Source of the DNA: Legionella worsleiensis
Lineage (GTDB): Bacteria > Pseudomonadota > Gammaproteobacteria > Legionellales > Legionellaceae
Direction: 5' to 3'
DNA: 64,000 nucleotides
Assembly: GCF_001467535.1 (NCBI RefSeq)
Contig: NZ_LNZC01000004.1
Coordinates: 1-64,000 of the forward strand
Position numbers and translations under genes: made by a program. This document shows, one piece after another, positions 18,485 through 29,317 of this stretch. The first letter of the stretch is position 1; each line of letters starts with the position of its first letter. The notes beneath the pieces were generated by a model, which was given only the letters and a program-made list of their open reading frames with translations, was not told where the DNA came from and ran no database searches.

Positions 18485-19258
18485 ATGTCACAGAGCGATT
18501 GGCCAGCGCATGATTACGCAGTTGGCTCTTATATTCAGGCATTAGTCGCCGATCAGTATCTTCCTCATCTTAACCTGGCGCCAACAGATAACGTGCTGGA
18601 TGTTGGTTGTGGTAATGGAGCCTACTCACGAAAAATTCTTAAAAAAGTACCACAAGGTTCGGTATTGGGTGTTGATCCATCAGAAAACATGCTCAAATTG
18701 GCACAAGAAGTCACTGCAGAATACCCCAACTTTGCAATCAAAAAAGACAATGTCACAAGCATGAATTTCAAAGAGCAATTTGATTTCGTTGTGTCATTCT
18801 GGTGCCTTCAATGGACTACTGATATTTTTAAATCATTTGAAAATATCATTAACGCTCTAAAAAAAGGCGGCACATTTTTTACGTTGTTTCCATCAGGCGA
18901 TGATCCCTTCATCAAGAGCTATTATGCACTAAGAGATTCTGGCAGATACAGTGCACTATCTGATTTTAAACCGCCAATAAACTACTCACAATTAATTAAT
19001 CTTAATCAGCAACTTGAACCCTTAAAATGCTCAAAACTCAATATCGAGTTATTACAGCAAACATTGGTTTTGCCTGAACTGGATGTATTTCGCAAGTTCG
19101 TCAATGGGATTGCATTTTATCAAGGGCAATTAGCCGAAACAGAGATCAAAGAGCTTAATGAAGCCATGGTTCAGTATTTTGACGCTGAATGTCGAAATCT
19201 GTATCAGGGTGAATATCAATTTAATTTTGCAATTTATTGCGTTAGCGGAGAAAAATAA
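18485..19258 (+). CDS. Class I SAM-dependent methyltransferase
   Basis: The 257-residue product carries motif I VLDVGCGNGAYS at about residue 38, the acidic VLGVDPSENML end of strand two, and FDFVVSFWCLQW as motif IV. This is the methyltransferase type 11 group related to trans-aconitate methyltransferase and BioC. Nothing nearby indicates biotin or aconitate metabolism, so the substrate remains unknown. GGAG lies just upstream of the start. The gene precedes the two giant orphan genes by 150 bases in the same orientation, but shared transcription is not evident. Confidence 0.82.
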   Translation: MSQSDWPAHDYAVGSYIQALVADQYLPHLNLAPTDNVLDVGCGNGAYSRKILKKVPQGSVLGVDPSENMLKLAQEVTAEYPNFAIKKDNVTSMNFKEQFDFVVSFWCLQWTTDIFKSFENIINALKKGGTFFTLFPSGDDPFIKSYYALRDSGRYSALSDFKPPINYSQLINLNQQLEPLKCSKLNIELLQQTLVLPELDVFRKFVNGIAFYQGQLAETEIKELNEAMVQYFDAECRNLYQGEYQFNFAIYCVSGEK

Positions 19259-19408
19259 AGCCTGACATCAGAAAAGAGATCATTATCTGCATGTCGGATA
19301 CAGGATAAAACCTGGTGAGTGCGAACTCAGATGATTTCAGCCTCGCTGTCTGCTAATCGCTTCAATTTATTGTCATTCTTCTAATGTTAATTACAGGACG
19401 TTATTATC

Positions 19409-22400
19409 ATGCCAAGAGAAAACCTTTCAGCACCATGTTTCATGACTACCTCGGCTGTACCCGGAACTGTGGGTTCATCAATTAGCGGTGCTCTTGCGGG
19501 TACCCAACAATCAGGACGCATATCATCCAGAGTATTGCAAGAAAGTAATATGGGACAACGCAATTCACTGCTGCAAGCACTCAATATTTTATGTGATGGC
19601 AATGGCCAATTTCGCAATGAACAGATTCCAGGGTTAAACCTCTTTCCCGATGATCTTCAAGGCTTGCTTGGTTTAATACATCAAGGTGCCGCATCTGCTG
19701 TTGAAAGCGCTTTGCTTGGGCCGGTGATGACCGCTTGCCATACTGCGCAATTACCTCTGGACGTCAAAGCGTGTATTGCAGGGCTTTTACATTCAATTGA
19801 TGATTACAAACCGTTTTCACAAACACAAAGAGCCTCTACGCTAGACAGAGCCCAAGAACTTAAAGACAAACACAATGGATTGTCGGCGAATACTCATGCC
19901 TTATGGGCGAACATACATCATATAACAGATCAATTGAATCAAAATATTGGTCGTGATTTTGCGCACCAAGACAGTGCGGCAAAATCCCACAAACTGTTGG
20001 CCAAATTCAGTGCCAACAGTGCGGCGGCAAGTTCTTTGGGCACAGCCAGCCTTATGGCTTTTGTAGTAGATACTCTTGGTGCAGCCCTCCGTGAATTGAG
20101 TGCTACGGTTGTTTTTAGCCATGAAGAATCAAGTCAACCCAGAGAACATAATGTTTATCAGATCTTCCAGGAATGTTGTGCTGCCTTTTTTCAAAGCAAG
20201 AACAGTAACGAATCATTAATGGCTCTGCGCAGGCTTGAAGAGGCGCTTTTAAACTTTGAACATGCTGCAGAAATGCAAGAACACCATAGTGTTACCAGCC
20301 CAGCATTGTCGGTATTCATCCGAATGATAACCTCTTTGCCTTTTATAAAATCACTACAGGCAGTCAATTCTTCCGTGCTGGCCGTCACTGCAGCAGAACA
20401 CGCCTTAACGCAAGATAAAAAAGAATTTTCGCAAAATACTCAAGAGTCTGCGGCTAAAGCAAGTCTTATCAAAGATGTCTCTGGAGGCGATGCGGTGCAT
20501 CACTCGCAGCATATTATTGATTTTTGTCATCAGGTTGATAAAGCGATTGAGCATATTGATGCCCTACTGCACGAAACCCCAAGACATGAATTGATTGCCT
20601 CAAGCGCCATAGGTACCATGCGCAGTCATTCCGCATTGCTGGTCGGATCAAGTCTTATTCCCGGTTTTATTGGCGTGATTGCGCGTGAATTAAGCGGCAG
20701 CACCGACTTTACCCGCAATGATCAGGGAAGCGGCGCCGAAAGCAAGGTCGTGTTACAAACCCGCAAGGAGATGACCGGTGCAGATTTGGATGAACTGTTA
20801 TCCCGAGTATGTGCTCTGCAAAAAAGGCTTGAGCGCTGCGAGCAATTAGGTGTATCCGCTCCTGTCGTCTTGGGAATGGGTGAAGCCATTACATCAGGCT
20901 CACTGATTGCTTCCTTAAACGTGGTTGCCGGCATGTATTCTGCTTTGCGGGAGCTCCGGACTTTGGCGCAAAGCCCTAGCGCCCCGCTCCAGCTTGATGA
21001 AGCAGAGCGACTCAGGGCTAAAGAGTATGCAGAATCCGTCCTGCACTCTAATCAGGAAAGTGCCCAACTTAGCGGAACAGGCCCTGTATCTGAGCAACTG
21101 TCACTGAATCAGCATCTGCATAGTGTGATGGAAAAAGTAGTATTAACTCATCGCTCCTACCGCAATTTTATTCAGCCCCATATGGAACGAAATGATTTAG
21201 ATTCAGCAGGTCAATCCACCATAGCCTTTTCTCAAGCCAATAGCACCGGATTTTTGTTAGGTTCTTTGGGTACACTGGCACTTGTAGGATTACAAAGCGG
21301 CATCAGTGTTAGCGCATTATTTGGCGGATTACGCTACAGTCTTGCTTTAAAAAGAGCCAGTGATGGTGTTGACAAAACACAACTCGATAATGGATGTAAA
21401 TCCAATCTCAGTTTTGCCTGTAACACCACAAGGCTTGCAGAGGAATCGGCAGACTCCTCTTCAGCGGCTCAATCCAGCTCGCATGCCACATACAGCTTGG
21501 CTGAAGCTGCGTTTTCTCGTTCATTAACTGTAGCATTATGTCATTCAGGAGCTTTAAAAGAGATGCTGCGTCGCATGGTCGCAGAAGAACTGGCTGTATT
21601 GGAAGACGACAAACAAATACCCGCTCCAGGATATTCAGACAGTGCCCTTGTGTCGGATGCAATGATGCCTCGATTACATGGTCAAATAGCTAAAGTGTTG
21701 CGAGATGCAGAAGCACATCATAATCCCATCCCTGGACTGAACGAAGCAATGGCATCACAATTGGCTAAAGTAACACAATCCAGTATTACTGCGGCATTAA
21801 GCTCTCACAGCGCACTCATTACACCCGTTTTAAAATCTATAGTCGTTGCAAAAAAAGCCAGTGTGATCCAGGATGAAATGAAACATGAAGGCATTTCTGC
21901 GCAAAGCATTATCAGCCAAGTCATCAGCGAATCATTAAACGTGATCCAGGCATTTACTATCAACTTTAAAGACGAAATGCTGCACATGAGAGATCCTATT
22001 AAACACAGCTCAACCATTCAACTGTCCGCTGAGTCTATAGCAACCAATACCGTTGCATCTTGTGCCGTGTCTTTATTGTGTGAAGAATTATTCGAAATCT
22101 GCTTAAGCCGCTCTCTTACGCTTCTTGATAAAGAAAAAATCACGTTATTCTCACAAAAATCAGGGGAGTTAACCTATCAAGAGGCGTTGTTCGCTCATGA
22201 AGCAATAACGCAAGACAGCGCCCTTGGACAAGAGGCGCACTTTAGCCATGCCATTTCGGCTTTACGGTTAACCCTATCGCATTTAGGGGTATCGCTCAAG
22301 AATGTAGCCAGCGAAATGGAATTAAGGCCTAATTTGCTTCAGGACGGATTGGATATGCATACGGCACAACGCAGCTTAATACGAGCCATGACGTCAGTAT

Positions 22401-23494
22401 TCAGCCACTGCAGCGCAGCCATGTTAAGTCTTTCCGCACTTTTACCCGTTGCCCCCTTGTCCTCTGCTGGAAGTGTTGATTCATTAAGGGAACTGGTCCA
22501 TCTCATAGATAAAGAACTGGTTCTAAAGCCCGTCCACAGTAGCGCCCAGTCATCACAAGATTGCGGTTCCGAAAGCAGTTTGATAACGGGTATAGGCACC
22601 GATTGCGTTTCCAGCATGCTCTTGACAATCACCAAACTATTATTACAAGCCTCTGTAATGGGTTTGGATACTTCATTGTCTGTAGCCAAAATTATGGAGA
22701 TCCTGTGTCTTCATCCAAGACCCGATGAAGCTTTAGTACTTGAATTACGCGCCATGTCTCAACCTAATGGCTGCTCGGCTAATGTAAACGAACTGGCACA
22801 AAGCAATCTGGTCGCAGGAAGCGTTGCCACAGCAGGAATGTCGCTAGCTAGCCAAACTGGTCATTCTTCTGCGACCGAAGACTCCTTGCGGAGGTTTCAA
22901 CATGCCGTAGATCAACGTATTGATCAAATTGCTCTTCTTGATGATGAAGAACAGCCCAATACATTAAATTTAAAACGCTTTTACGAACTATTGATTCGGC
23001 TGATGGTTGATGGTTCGGGTAGCGATGATGCCTTTAAAGAAATCATACAAAGATTTCACCGTGGCGGTATTATTTTATCAAGCTATCACAGCGATCACGG
23101 TGGAATTGTCGAGAGTAAAAGAACGCATAAAATCAACAGTTTGATTTCCCAGAACAGTTTTCAAGGATGTGATGATGCTGATGCAGTATTAAAAACCTTT
23201 ATAGACAGAGCCTATCATCTGGAACACTCACCGAATTCTCTTCTGGATAAGCTGAAATCGGAATTGCTAAGACACGAACACTTAAGTGAAAAAACGCAAC
23301 AAAGTTGGGAGTATATAGTCAGTAAAGTTTGTGACCGATTACGTTCCGAGTGCGTTCGCAACAGCCTGTTTAGTCGGGGTGAAAACACTCTCTCCCAGCG
23401 AAAAATAGCAGAAAAAAAAGAGAAACTGCTTCATGATTGGCTTTCTCCAAAAGCAGATGATGACGCAATAGTATCGCCAAATAATTCTTTTTAA
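19409..23494 (+). CDS. Giant orphan protein with recurring Gly/Ala/Ser-rich hydrophobic modules
   Basis: I do not recognise this 1361-residue protein. No signal peptide or enzymatic motif is visible. The sequence alternates polar helical stretches with hydrophobic, Gly/Ala/Ser-rich segments, often followed by an (A/S)-x-REL motif: about residues 200-231 (LGAALRELS), 396-431 (IGVIARELS), 489-520 (MYSALRELR), 604-648, 876-906 and 998-1037 (VDSLRELV). These look like divergent copies of one module. The hydrophobic segments could be membrane hairpins or the core of a helical repeat. The C-terminus ends in a charged and polar tail (LSPKADDDAIVSPNNSF), compatible with a Dot/Icm substrate. It is followed 17 bases later by the next giant gene, so the two are probably an operon. 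Confidence 0.75.
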   Translation: MPRENLSAPCFMTTSAVPGTVGSSISGALAGTQQSGRISSRVLQESNMGQRNSLLQALNILCDGNGQFRNEQIPGLNLFPDDLQGLLGLIHQGAASAVESALLGPVMTACHTAQLPLDVKACIAGLLHSIDDYKPFSQTQRASTLDRAQELKDKHNGLSANTHALWANIHHITDQLNQNIGRDFAHQDSAAKSHKLLAKFSANSAAASSLGTASLMAFVVDTLGAALRELSATVVFSHEESSQPREHNVYQIFQECCAAFFQSKNSNESLMALRRLEEALLNFEHAAEMQEHHSVTSPALSVFIRMITSLPFIKSLQAVNSSVLAVTAAEHALTQDKKEFSQNTQESAAKASLIKDVSGGDAVHHSQHIIDFCHQVDKAIEHIDALLHETPRHELIASSAIGTMRSHSALLVGSSLIPGFIGVIARELSGSTDFTRNDQGSGAESKVVLQTRKEMTGADLDELLSRVCALQKRLERCEQLGVSAPVVLGMGEAITSGSLIASLNVVAGMYSALRELRTLAQSPSAPLQLDEAERLRAKEYAESVLHSNQESAQLSGTGPVSEQLSLNQHLHSVMEKVVLTHRSYRNFIQPHMERNDLDSAGQSTIAFSQANSTGFLLGSLGTLALVGLQSGISVSALFGGLRYSLALKRASDGVDKTQLDNGCKSNLSFACNTTRLAEESADSSSAAQSSSHATYSLAEAAFSRSLTVALCHSGALKEMLRRMVAEELAVLEDDKQIPAPGYSDSALVSDAMMPRLHGQIAKVLRDAEAHHNPIPGLNEAMASQLAKVTQSSITAALSSHSALITPVLKSIVVAKKASVIQDEMKHEGISAQSIISQVISESLNVIQAFTINFKDEMLHMRDPIKHSSTIQLSAESIATNTVASCAVSLLCEELFEICLSRSLTLLDKEKITLFSQKSGELTYQEALFAHEAITQDSALGQEAHFSHAISALRLTLSHLGVSLKNVASEMELRPNLLQDGLDMHTAQRSLIRAMTSVFSHCSAAMLSLSALLPVAPLSSAGSVDSLRELVHLIDKELVLKPVHSSAQSSQDCGSESSLITGIGTDCVSSMLLTITKLLLQASVMGLDTSLSVAKIMEILCLHPRPDEALVLELRAMSQPNGCSANVNELAQSNLVAGSVATAGMSLASQTGHSSATEDSLRRFQHAVDQRIDQIALLDDEEQPNTLNLKRFYELLIRLMVDGSGSDDAFKEIIQRFHRGGIILSSYHSDHGGIVESKRTHKINSLISQNSFQGCDDADAVLKTFIDRAYHLEHSPNSLLDKLKSELLRHEHLSEKTQQSWEYIVSKVCDRLRSECVRNSLFSRGENTLSQRKIAEKKEKLLHDWLSPKADDDAIVSPNNSF

Positions 23495-23511
23495 TTTAAC
23501 CAGGCGGTTTT

Positions 23512-26500
23512 ATGCCAAATGTTCTATCTGCTTCCGACTTCAACGCATTAGTTGATTCGCTTCCTCATGTATTTCGTAATCAATGCATCAACGAGGGTGC
23601 TGTCTTAGCGCAAGCGTTCCCCTTATTGAATTTAATTTGTCCTCATAGAGAGGAGCTGAATCGGTTAAGTATAGGACTCAATGCGCCAGAAACTCCTGTC
23701 AGTAAGGATTTGGTAAGGCGTTTAGCCCCCATAATTATGGAATTAGAGGGCAATTTTGATTATGACGCCTTATTCCCCTGTCGGCTTCCCATAGTTTTAA
23801 GTGAATTCCCCAAACACAGCCGCATCATTAATCAGGCTATTCAACGATTTAATCACATCATAGAGGCCTATCATAAAGGTGAAATTAATACCCTTGCCAC
23901 AACACCCTTGGAACTCCACTATAAAAACATTCTTACAGCAATTAAAGAACAGGTTTTTTACAAAGACAGCGATTCATTTTGGCAATTAAATTGCGATAAC
24001 GAATCCTTGTGGCAGTTAATAAGCATGATGGCCGGATGGTCAAAAATATCACCTATAGTGATTCTTAACATGCAACAAAGTAACGCTGCTGCAGCCTCAT
24101 CAGAGCACACAGAAACAGCAAGCACTATAGAATTTCAGAACATTCCCGTTGCGATTACTGATGCCCCTCAGGAGATCAAACCTGTAAGCAAAAATCCATT
24201 TACTCTGGATTACAGTTATAATTTTAATCGAGCCGGGCGCCTGGATACCGAAACAAATTTCTTACTGCTCAATGCATTTGGTATGAAATTTGGTGGACAT
24301 TTTGATGCCCAGGTCAAATACCCTCCACGTTTTATTCCTCTGGATCAACTGCATGCCATTATTCGCCGCCAACTGTCTCATCGAATGGACGTATGGCCGA
24401 CTGAATCATTTCAATTATGGTTAGAAACCAGCCTTGTTCAACTTGGGGTTGAATTCATCCCCAAAAACAAAAAGGACAGCTCCAAAGACTTACTAGTTAA
24501 TCCTTTTTTAAAAGAGCCCATCAGTTTTTTAAGTCCAGAAAAAATCCGGACCGTACTCATTAAAGCGCTATGCAATTTTACCGATGAGGAATTTCAGCCG
24601 AGTCACTCTGAACTGGATATTCTGTCACAATATCTGTTTGAACTTCTTCAAGGATTTCAAGCGAATCCAGGATTGGCATTAGGCATTGGCGCAAATTGGG
24701 ATGGAACCGTAAATCTGTCAAATGAAGCAGGGGCTTATGCGTTTAAATTCAAAGAATCCAGAGCCGATTGGGGTAGGCGATTTAAACAATTAAGCCTACA
24801 CAGGCAAGGACCTTCTGAAGCGAGAATGAATGCGGCTATTGGAGTTCAATTTGAGCTGCAATCACTCTTAACTGACTTTGACTACATGAGTCAATTGCAA
24901 CCCTCTGAATACAGGGAGGTTATCTATAATGCTCTTGTTGATAATCTGGTCACAGAACTTTTACCCGAACCCGCCTATTTCGAAAATGACCGGTACCCCA
25001 AATACAAAAAGCAGCATATTATCAAGCGTAACGAAAATGGTTTAAGTGAGATAATCAGTTTTTTAGTAGCAAGTAAGCAAGGAACTTTTTTCAAAGGGCG
25101 AGATGGTGTAGAAAAGCAAACACCTATGTATCGAAGAGCAGGAACTCTGGACGTTCAGGCATTTCCTAAAAACACAACCTGTAGCGAACAATCCAAAGCC
25201 AGTTATGCGGGTAATCCCCTGGGTCCGCTGCACCTGCAATTTACGCAAGCCATGTATCGTAATGTCAGAGGACACATTGTTTATGATCCCATAGCGCCAG
25301 ATCAATTTCTGGAAGATGCTTTTTATGGTCAGGTTATCCGGGGAGAAAACGAGGACTATCTGCCATTTATGGGCGTTGTTCCCAAGAATTTTGACCGCTT
25401 TTTCAAGCAACCCAAAGAACTGTGTGCCTCTTTTGTCATTCGTATGCTGCACTCATCACGAATTATGGAATATTGCCCCACATTTAAGACTACTTACGAG
25501 CGCATCAAAACACGATTTTTACCTGACCCGCAAAAAAGCCCGCCTGCCTTGCCCGAATCATGCAACGGCTATTTGGCTGAAAAATACCAACAACTCGTTA
25601 ATGCGCTGACTAATCCCGATCGCCACTTCACTGAATGTCAAAAGATCTTTTACAGCGTCTTTAAAAACCTAATCTACAGTCTGTATGACTTAGGCCGTGA
25701 TGATCAACAGTTCAAACAAGGTTTCCTGACTTTTATTCATTCTCTACATGCGTTTTATCCGGCAAGCAAAGCCCAATGCGACAAACTAATCCGTGATCTT
25801 ACCGTAACGAAACCAGTTGATGTATCTCCTGAGGCGATAACACAATTTGACCTCAGATTAAATTTTTTACGTGATTTGACCGCATATTTTTATCCCCAAC
25901 CTACCGAAACCCTGGCTCAGGAAATCGCTGCGCAAGCCAAACTTCATGTAAAACCTTTATTAAAAACACAAGCAATAACTGCATATTTTAACTTACAAAA
26001 ACAAAGCCAACAGGAAAATTTATCAAGAAAACAAACCCCGGGAATGCTCTATGCCGCACTAAAACATGGGGGACCATCAAGAACAGTAGTCCATGATTAC
26101 GAACAAATGCACAATTATAATTTTCCATCCTACTACCGAGATCCCGATGGCACTCCCCAAGGAGAACCTCAACTCCATGATAGCCTCATCGATTGGGGAG
26201 CCAAACACTTGGGTGCCGGCTTACAAATTCTGCACAAATACCATCTTTTTGCACTAATCCACAATCCAATCTATCAAACCTTTACTCGTGCAAAACAACA
26301 TGCTGCAGCACATCAAGAAGACCGCTTAAAGCCCTTATGGGTATTCAAAGGAGTTCTGGAGGGTTTATTCTGGCACGGAATTATTATTGGATTATGGCAA
26401 ACGGTAACCACTCCATTGCAAATGCTTGGCGATTTTTTTAATTGGCAATTAGCCTATTTGCATAAAAGCCACAGCAGGGTAATGGAGCATCCTTTAATAC

Positions 26501-28209
26501 TCCCAGCAGCTCCGGCTAATGAATTGAATACCAAAACACAAGCTGCTGCTGATTCTCGTGATCATTTGTTGCGCTTATTACGAAAACGCAATTCCCTGGA
26601 TAGCAAAAAAAAATCGGTATTTGCCTACACGATAAAACTGATTCAAGTTTTATACCCTCAGCTCAATGCAGACGATCTTACCCTTTGTAATCATCAATTA
26701 CGCAGCGATTTTCCTATAACAGCTAAAGAATGGAGCACGCTATTTGCGCCCATTTTAAAACCGGCAAAAGATCCCGACTTGTCTGCCTTGCTGCATCGCC
26801 ACAATGAAGCCATTAATAACAGCCTGATTCAAGCCGTCTATCAAAGCATTACGCATCCGGATTTTACAAGAGAGCAACAAAGCCTGCGCAAACGTATGCA
26901 ATCAGCCTTTTCACTTAATGCCAAACAAAATGAGGTACTGAAACAGCTTATCGCCTCATTCAAAAATCTATCACCAGAAAAAAAACGGGATTACATCGAA
27001 TTATTTCAATTTAACGGGTTGCTCTACAAGGCATTACAAAAACGTGATCGACTCATCCAGAAAGTACAAAACTATATGCTGCAAGTATTTGATGAACAAT
27101 GGATACGAACCCTGCTCTTTAATCACTACATTGACCGGTTCATTACTGAATTAACCCCGCAGACCCTCGAACATACTTTATCCATGATGCCCGATAACTT
27201 AAAGTGGCCATTGCACCAACTACTGATATCAAATAATACGCATGACCTTGAGGACTACGCATTAAATGAAAATCAAACGACTTTGCTAATCAAAATACTC
27301 GCCATAGTGCGTCTGATTGAACAGCCAGAACACAAAGAAACCTTGTTAAATCAGTGCACCTGGCATGAAGGATCTCACGAAGGCAACATCAGTATTAAAG
27401 AAAAAGCCCATAATAAATGGGCTCAATTTGCAAAAAGAGAACTTAACCATCAGCTCTTATCCTGTAGTGAGGTGGAACACATTATCAACTGCCTCAAAGA
27501 TCACCTGTCGTCTTATGACGATTTAATCCCCCTAATCAACAGATTAGAGCATAATTACCGTTCATTAGACACCAACGAAAGCCTGGATTTATTCTATGAA
27601 ACAAGCTGTACATTAAAACACAGAGTGCATGAATATCTGTTGATGCAGCCGAAAATTCAGGTGGAGAAAGCGAAAACCCTGCTTAAAAACTTTTTGAACA
27701 TTACCATGAATGCGGTAATAAACGCACGCCTGGATCAGATGGAAGTACTGGATATCGGAATAACGCAAAATCCATTACTCACAAGCCAAGCCATAGAAGC
27801 ATGGTTAACCGCTCTCCAACGCAATAACCGTCATTTGCGCTCTCTTTTGGAACAGCAACTGCATCAAGCGCCCTCATTGGATCATACTTTGTGGCGCTGC
27901 AAATGTATTTTTCAAGTACTGGAACAAGGACATCCAGAACAACGAGTCAAAAATACCGGAATGCAAACCTTATTGCGATACTGGAGCCAACATAAAGACA
28001 ATGTGACGCTTAGCGGAGATCATTACATTAATCCAGAACCCAGCAAATCCAATAAAAGTACTTATGCCAATTTATTCAATGATTCAATAACCATGCACCA
28101 TGCCATGACACGAGTGAGGGATAAATTACCAAGACTGTCCATTTTCAACGCTCCTCGTAAAATGGAGCCTGCTTCAGCCAGTGATAGTGCACAACATACC
28201 CCGACATAA
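23512..28209 (+). CDS. Giant orphan protein, second gene of the pair
   Basis: The 1565-residue product is unrecognised. AGGCGG stands seven bases before its ATG, and the gene begins 17 bases after the preceding giant gene. It is largely polar and looks mixed alpha/beta in its first half (for example ANWDGTVNLSNEAGAYAFKF at about residues 396-415). A single hydrophobic stretch around residues 945-990 (VLEGLFWHGIIIGLWQTV) might be a membrane anchor or hairpin. The last 500 residues are strongly helical with many Leu, Gln and His residues. The C-terminus (MEPASASDSAQHTPT) is short, polar and small-residue rich, as in Legionella translocated proteins. The function is unknown; the tight pairing with the upstream gene suggests the products work together. 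Confidence 0.75.
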   Translation: MPNVLSASDFNALVDSLPHVFRNQCINEGAVLAQAFPLLNLICPHREELNRLSIGLNAPETPVSKDLVRRLAPIIMELEGNFDYDALFPCRLPIVLSEFPKHSRIINQAIQRFNHIIEAYHKGEINTLATTPLELHYKNILTAIKEQVFYKDSDSFWQLNCDNESLWQLISMMAGWSKISPIVILNMQQSNAAAASSEHTETASTIEFQNIPVAITDAPQEIKPVSKNPFTLDYSYNFNRAGRLDTETNFLLLNAFGMKFGGHFDAQVKYPPRFIPLDQLHAIIRRQLSHRMDVWPTESFQLWLETSLVQLGVEFIPKNKKDSSKDLLVNPFLKEPISFLSPEKIRTVLIKALCNFTDEEFQPSHSELDILSQYLFELLQGFQANPGLALGIGANWDGTVNLSNEAGAYAFKFKESRADWGRRFKQLSLHRQGPSEARMNAAIGVQFELQSLLTDFDYMSQLQPSEYREVIYNALVDNLVTELLPEPAYFENDRYPKYKKQHIIKRNENGLSEIISFLVASKQGTFFKGRDGVEKQTPMYRRAGTLDVQAFPKNTTCSEQSKASYAGNPLGPLHLQFTQAMYRNVRGHIVYDPIAPDQFLEDAFYGQVIRGENEDYLPFMGVVPKNFDRFFKQPKELCASFVIRMLHSSRIMEYCPTFKTTYERIKTRFLPDPQKSPPALPESCNGYLAEKYQQLVNALTNPDRHFTECQKIFYSVFKNLIYSLYDLGRDDQQFKQGFLTFIHSLHAFYPASKAQCDKLIRDLTVTKPVDVSPEAITQFDLRLNFLRDLTAYFYPQPTETLAQEIAAQAKLHVKPLLKTQAITAYFNLQKQSQQENLSRKQTPGMLYAALKHGGPSRTVVHDYEQMHNYNFPSYYRDPDGTPQGEPQLHDSLIDWGAKHLGAGLQILHKYHLFALIHNPIYQTFTRAKQHAAAHQEDRLKPLWVFKGVLEGLFWHGIIIGLWQTVTTPLQMLGDFFNWQLAYLHKSHSRVMEHPLILPAAPANELNTKTQAAADSRDHLLRLLRKRNSLDSKKKSVFAYTIKLIQVLYPQLNADDLTLCNHQLRSDFPITAKEWSTLFAPILKPAKDPDLSALLHRHNEAINNSLIQAVYQSITHPDFTREQQSLRKRMQSAFSLNAKQNEVLKQLIASFKNLSPEKKRDYIELFQFNGLLYKALQKRDRLIQKVQNYMLQVFDEQWIRTLLFNHYIDRFITELTPQTLEHTLSMMPDNLKWPLHQLLISNNTHDLEDYALNENQTTLLIKILAIVRLIEQPEHKETLLNQCTWHEGSHEGNISIKEKAHNKWAQFAKRELNHQLLSCSEVEHIINCLKDHLSSYDDLIPLINRLEHNYRSLDTNESLDLFYETSCTLKHRVHEYLLMQPKIQVEKAKTLLKNFLNITMNAVINARLDQMEVLDIGITQNPLLTSQAIEAWLTALQRNNRHLRSLLEQQLHQAPSLDHTLWRCKCIFQVLEQGHPEQRVKNTGMQTLLRYWSQHKDNVTLSGDHYINPEPSKSNKSTYANLFNDSITMHHAMTRVRDKLPRLSIFNAPRKMEPASASDSAQHTPT

Positions 28210-28249
28210 CGACTTAAAATACAACTGAGCGCTTCTATGTTTCGCTTGA

Positions 28250-29317
28250 TTATGCGTTCATTTTTAATTGCGCAAAATGCCGTTGTCTATGTTTATAAAG
28301 CAAAACTGAAATGAGCCAACTGAACATAAAAACAGTAATGATAAGGTATCCAAGAAAATCAAAATGACTGTTAATCTCTTTAACTAAATTCCAAACCCCG
28401 CCATTTGCCTTAATCTTAGGTGCAAGCAAACCAAGAACCTCGACAGTACCCAAAAAAATTGCGACAAGCACCGAAATCAACGTGATGGTTGCGTTGTAAT
28501 AAAGTTTTCGTATCGGTTTCACAAAAGCCCAACCGTAAGCGCTGACCATAAGCATACTGTCTGAGGTGTCTATCAGGGTCATTCCTGCGGTGAATAATGC
28601 GGGAAAAGTTAAAACAGACCATAAGGGCAAGCCATGCACAATTTCAGTGGCGGTAATCCCTAATAAGATAATTTCACTTGCCGTGTCAAAACCAAGTCCA
28701 AATAAAAAACCCAGAGGATACATGTGCCAGCTGTGGCTTATTAATCGAATGAAGTGTCGAAAGCGACTGGTGCTAAGGCTACCACTGCGACTTATCCACT
28801 GCTCTATCTCTTCTCGATGACCGCAATGTTCTCTGTTCACTTGCCGGAGTACTCGCAAAACAGAAATAAACAAAGACAAATTAATCAAGGCGATAAATAA
28901 TAAAAATAATGCAGAAACAGATGTAAACAAAACACTGGTTATTTCCTGCAAGCGGGTGATATTGCTTTGCAATACAGCAGTGGTTGTGAGGGCAAGACCA
29001 ACTGTTGCCACAAAGACAACTGTTGAGTGACCAAGTGAAAAAAATAAACCTGCTGCAACCGGTTTTTTACCTTCCTGCATCAATTTACGTGTTACGTTAT
29101 CTATGGCGGCAATGTGATCTGCATCAACCGCATGCCGTAAACCGAAAGTATAGGCCAATACTGCCGTACTGAACAAAACAGGATGATCATGAAAAACATA
29201 AAACGTCCATAGCCAGACTAAAATATGATAAAGAAATAAGACCGTGTAAATGCCCATAATTTTACTGCGCAGGCCATCACCAGAGTCGCTAAACATTGTA
29301 CGCAGATAGCGGTGCAT
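28250..29317 (-). CDS. Nickel/cobalt transporter, NiCoT family
   Basis: The protein is about 355 residues with eight or so hydrophobic segments. The family signature in helix II reads RHAVDADHIAAIDN (HX4DH), and LGFDTASEI is the second NiCoT motif, followed by GMTLIDTSDSMLM. These residues identify a one-component secondary transporter for Ni(II) or Co(II) uptake in the inner membrane; which metal cannot be told. I place the start at 29317, since the codon before it is TTG. The gene is convergent with the second giant gene and has no urease or hydrogenase neighbours in the window. Confidence 0.92.
   Translation of the reverse strand: MHRYLRTMFSDSGDGLRSKIMGIYTVLFLYHILVWLWTFYVFHDHPVLFSTAVLAYTFGLRHAVDADHIAAIDNVTRKLMQEGKKPVAAGLFFSLGHSTVVFVATVGLALTTTAVLQSNITRLQEITSVLFTSVSALFLLFIALINLSLFISVLRVLRQVNREHCGHREEIEQWISRSGSLSTSRFRHFIRLISHSWHMYPLGFLFGLGFDTASEIILLGITATEIVHGLPLWSVLTFPALFTAGMTLIDTSDSMLMVSAYGWAFVKPIRKLYYNATITLISVLVAIFLGTVEVLGLLAPKIKANGGVWNLVKEINSHFDFLGYLIITVFMFSWLISVLLYKHRQRHFAQLKMNA

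Noticed and set aside
20191-22689. Several minus-strand ORFs within the first giant gene
   Set aside because: All are shadows in a long GC-balanced coding frame and lack start signals or recognisable protein features.
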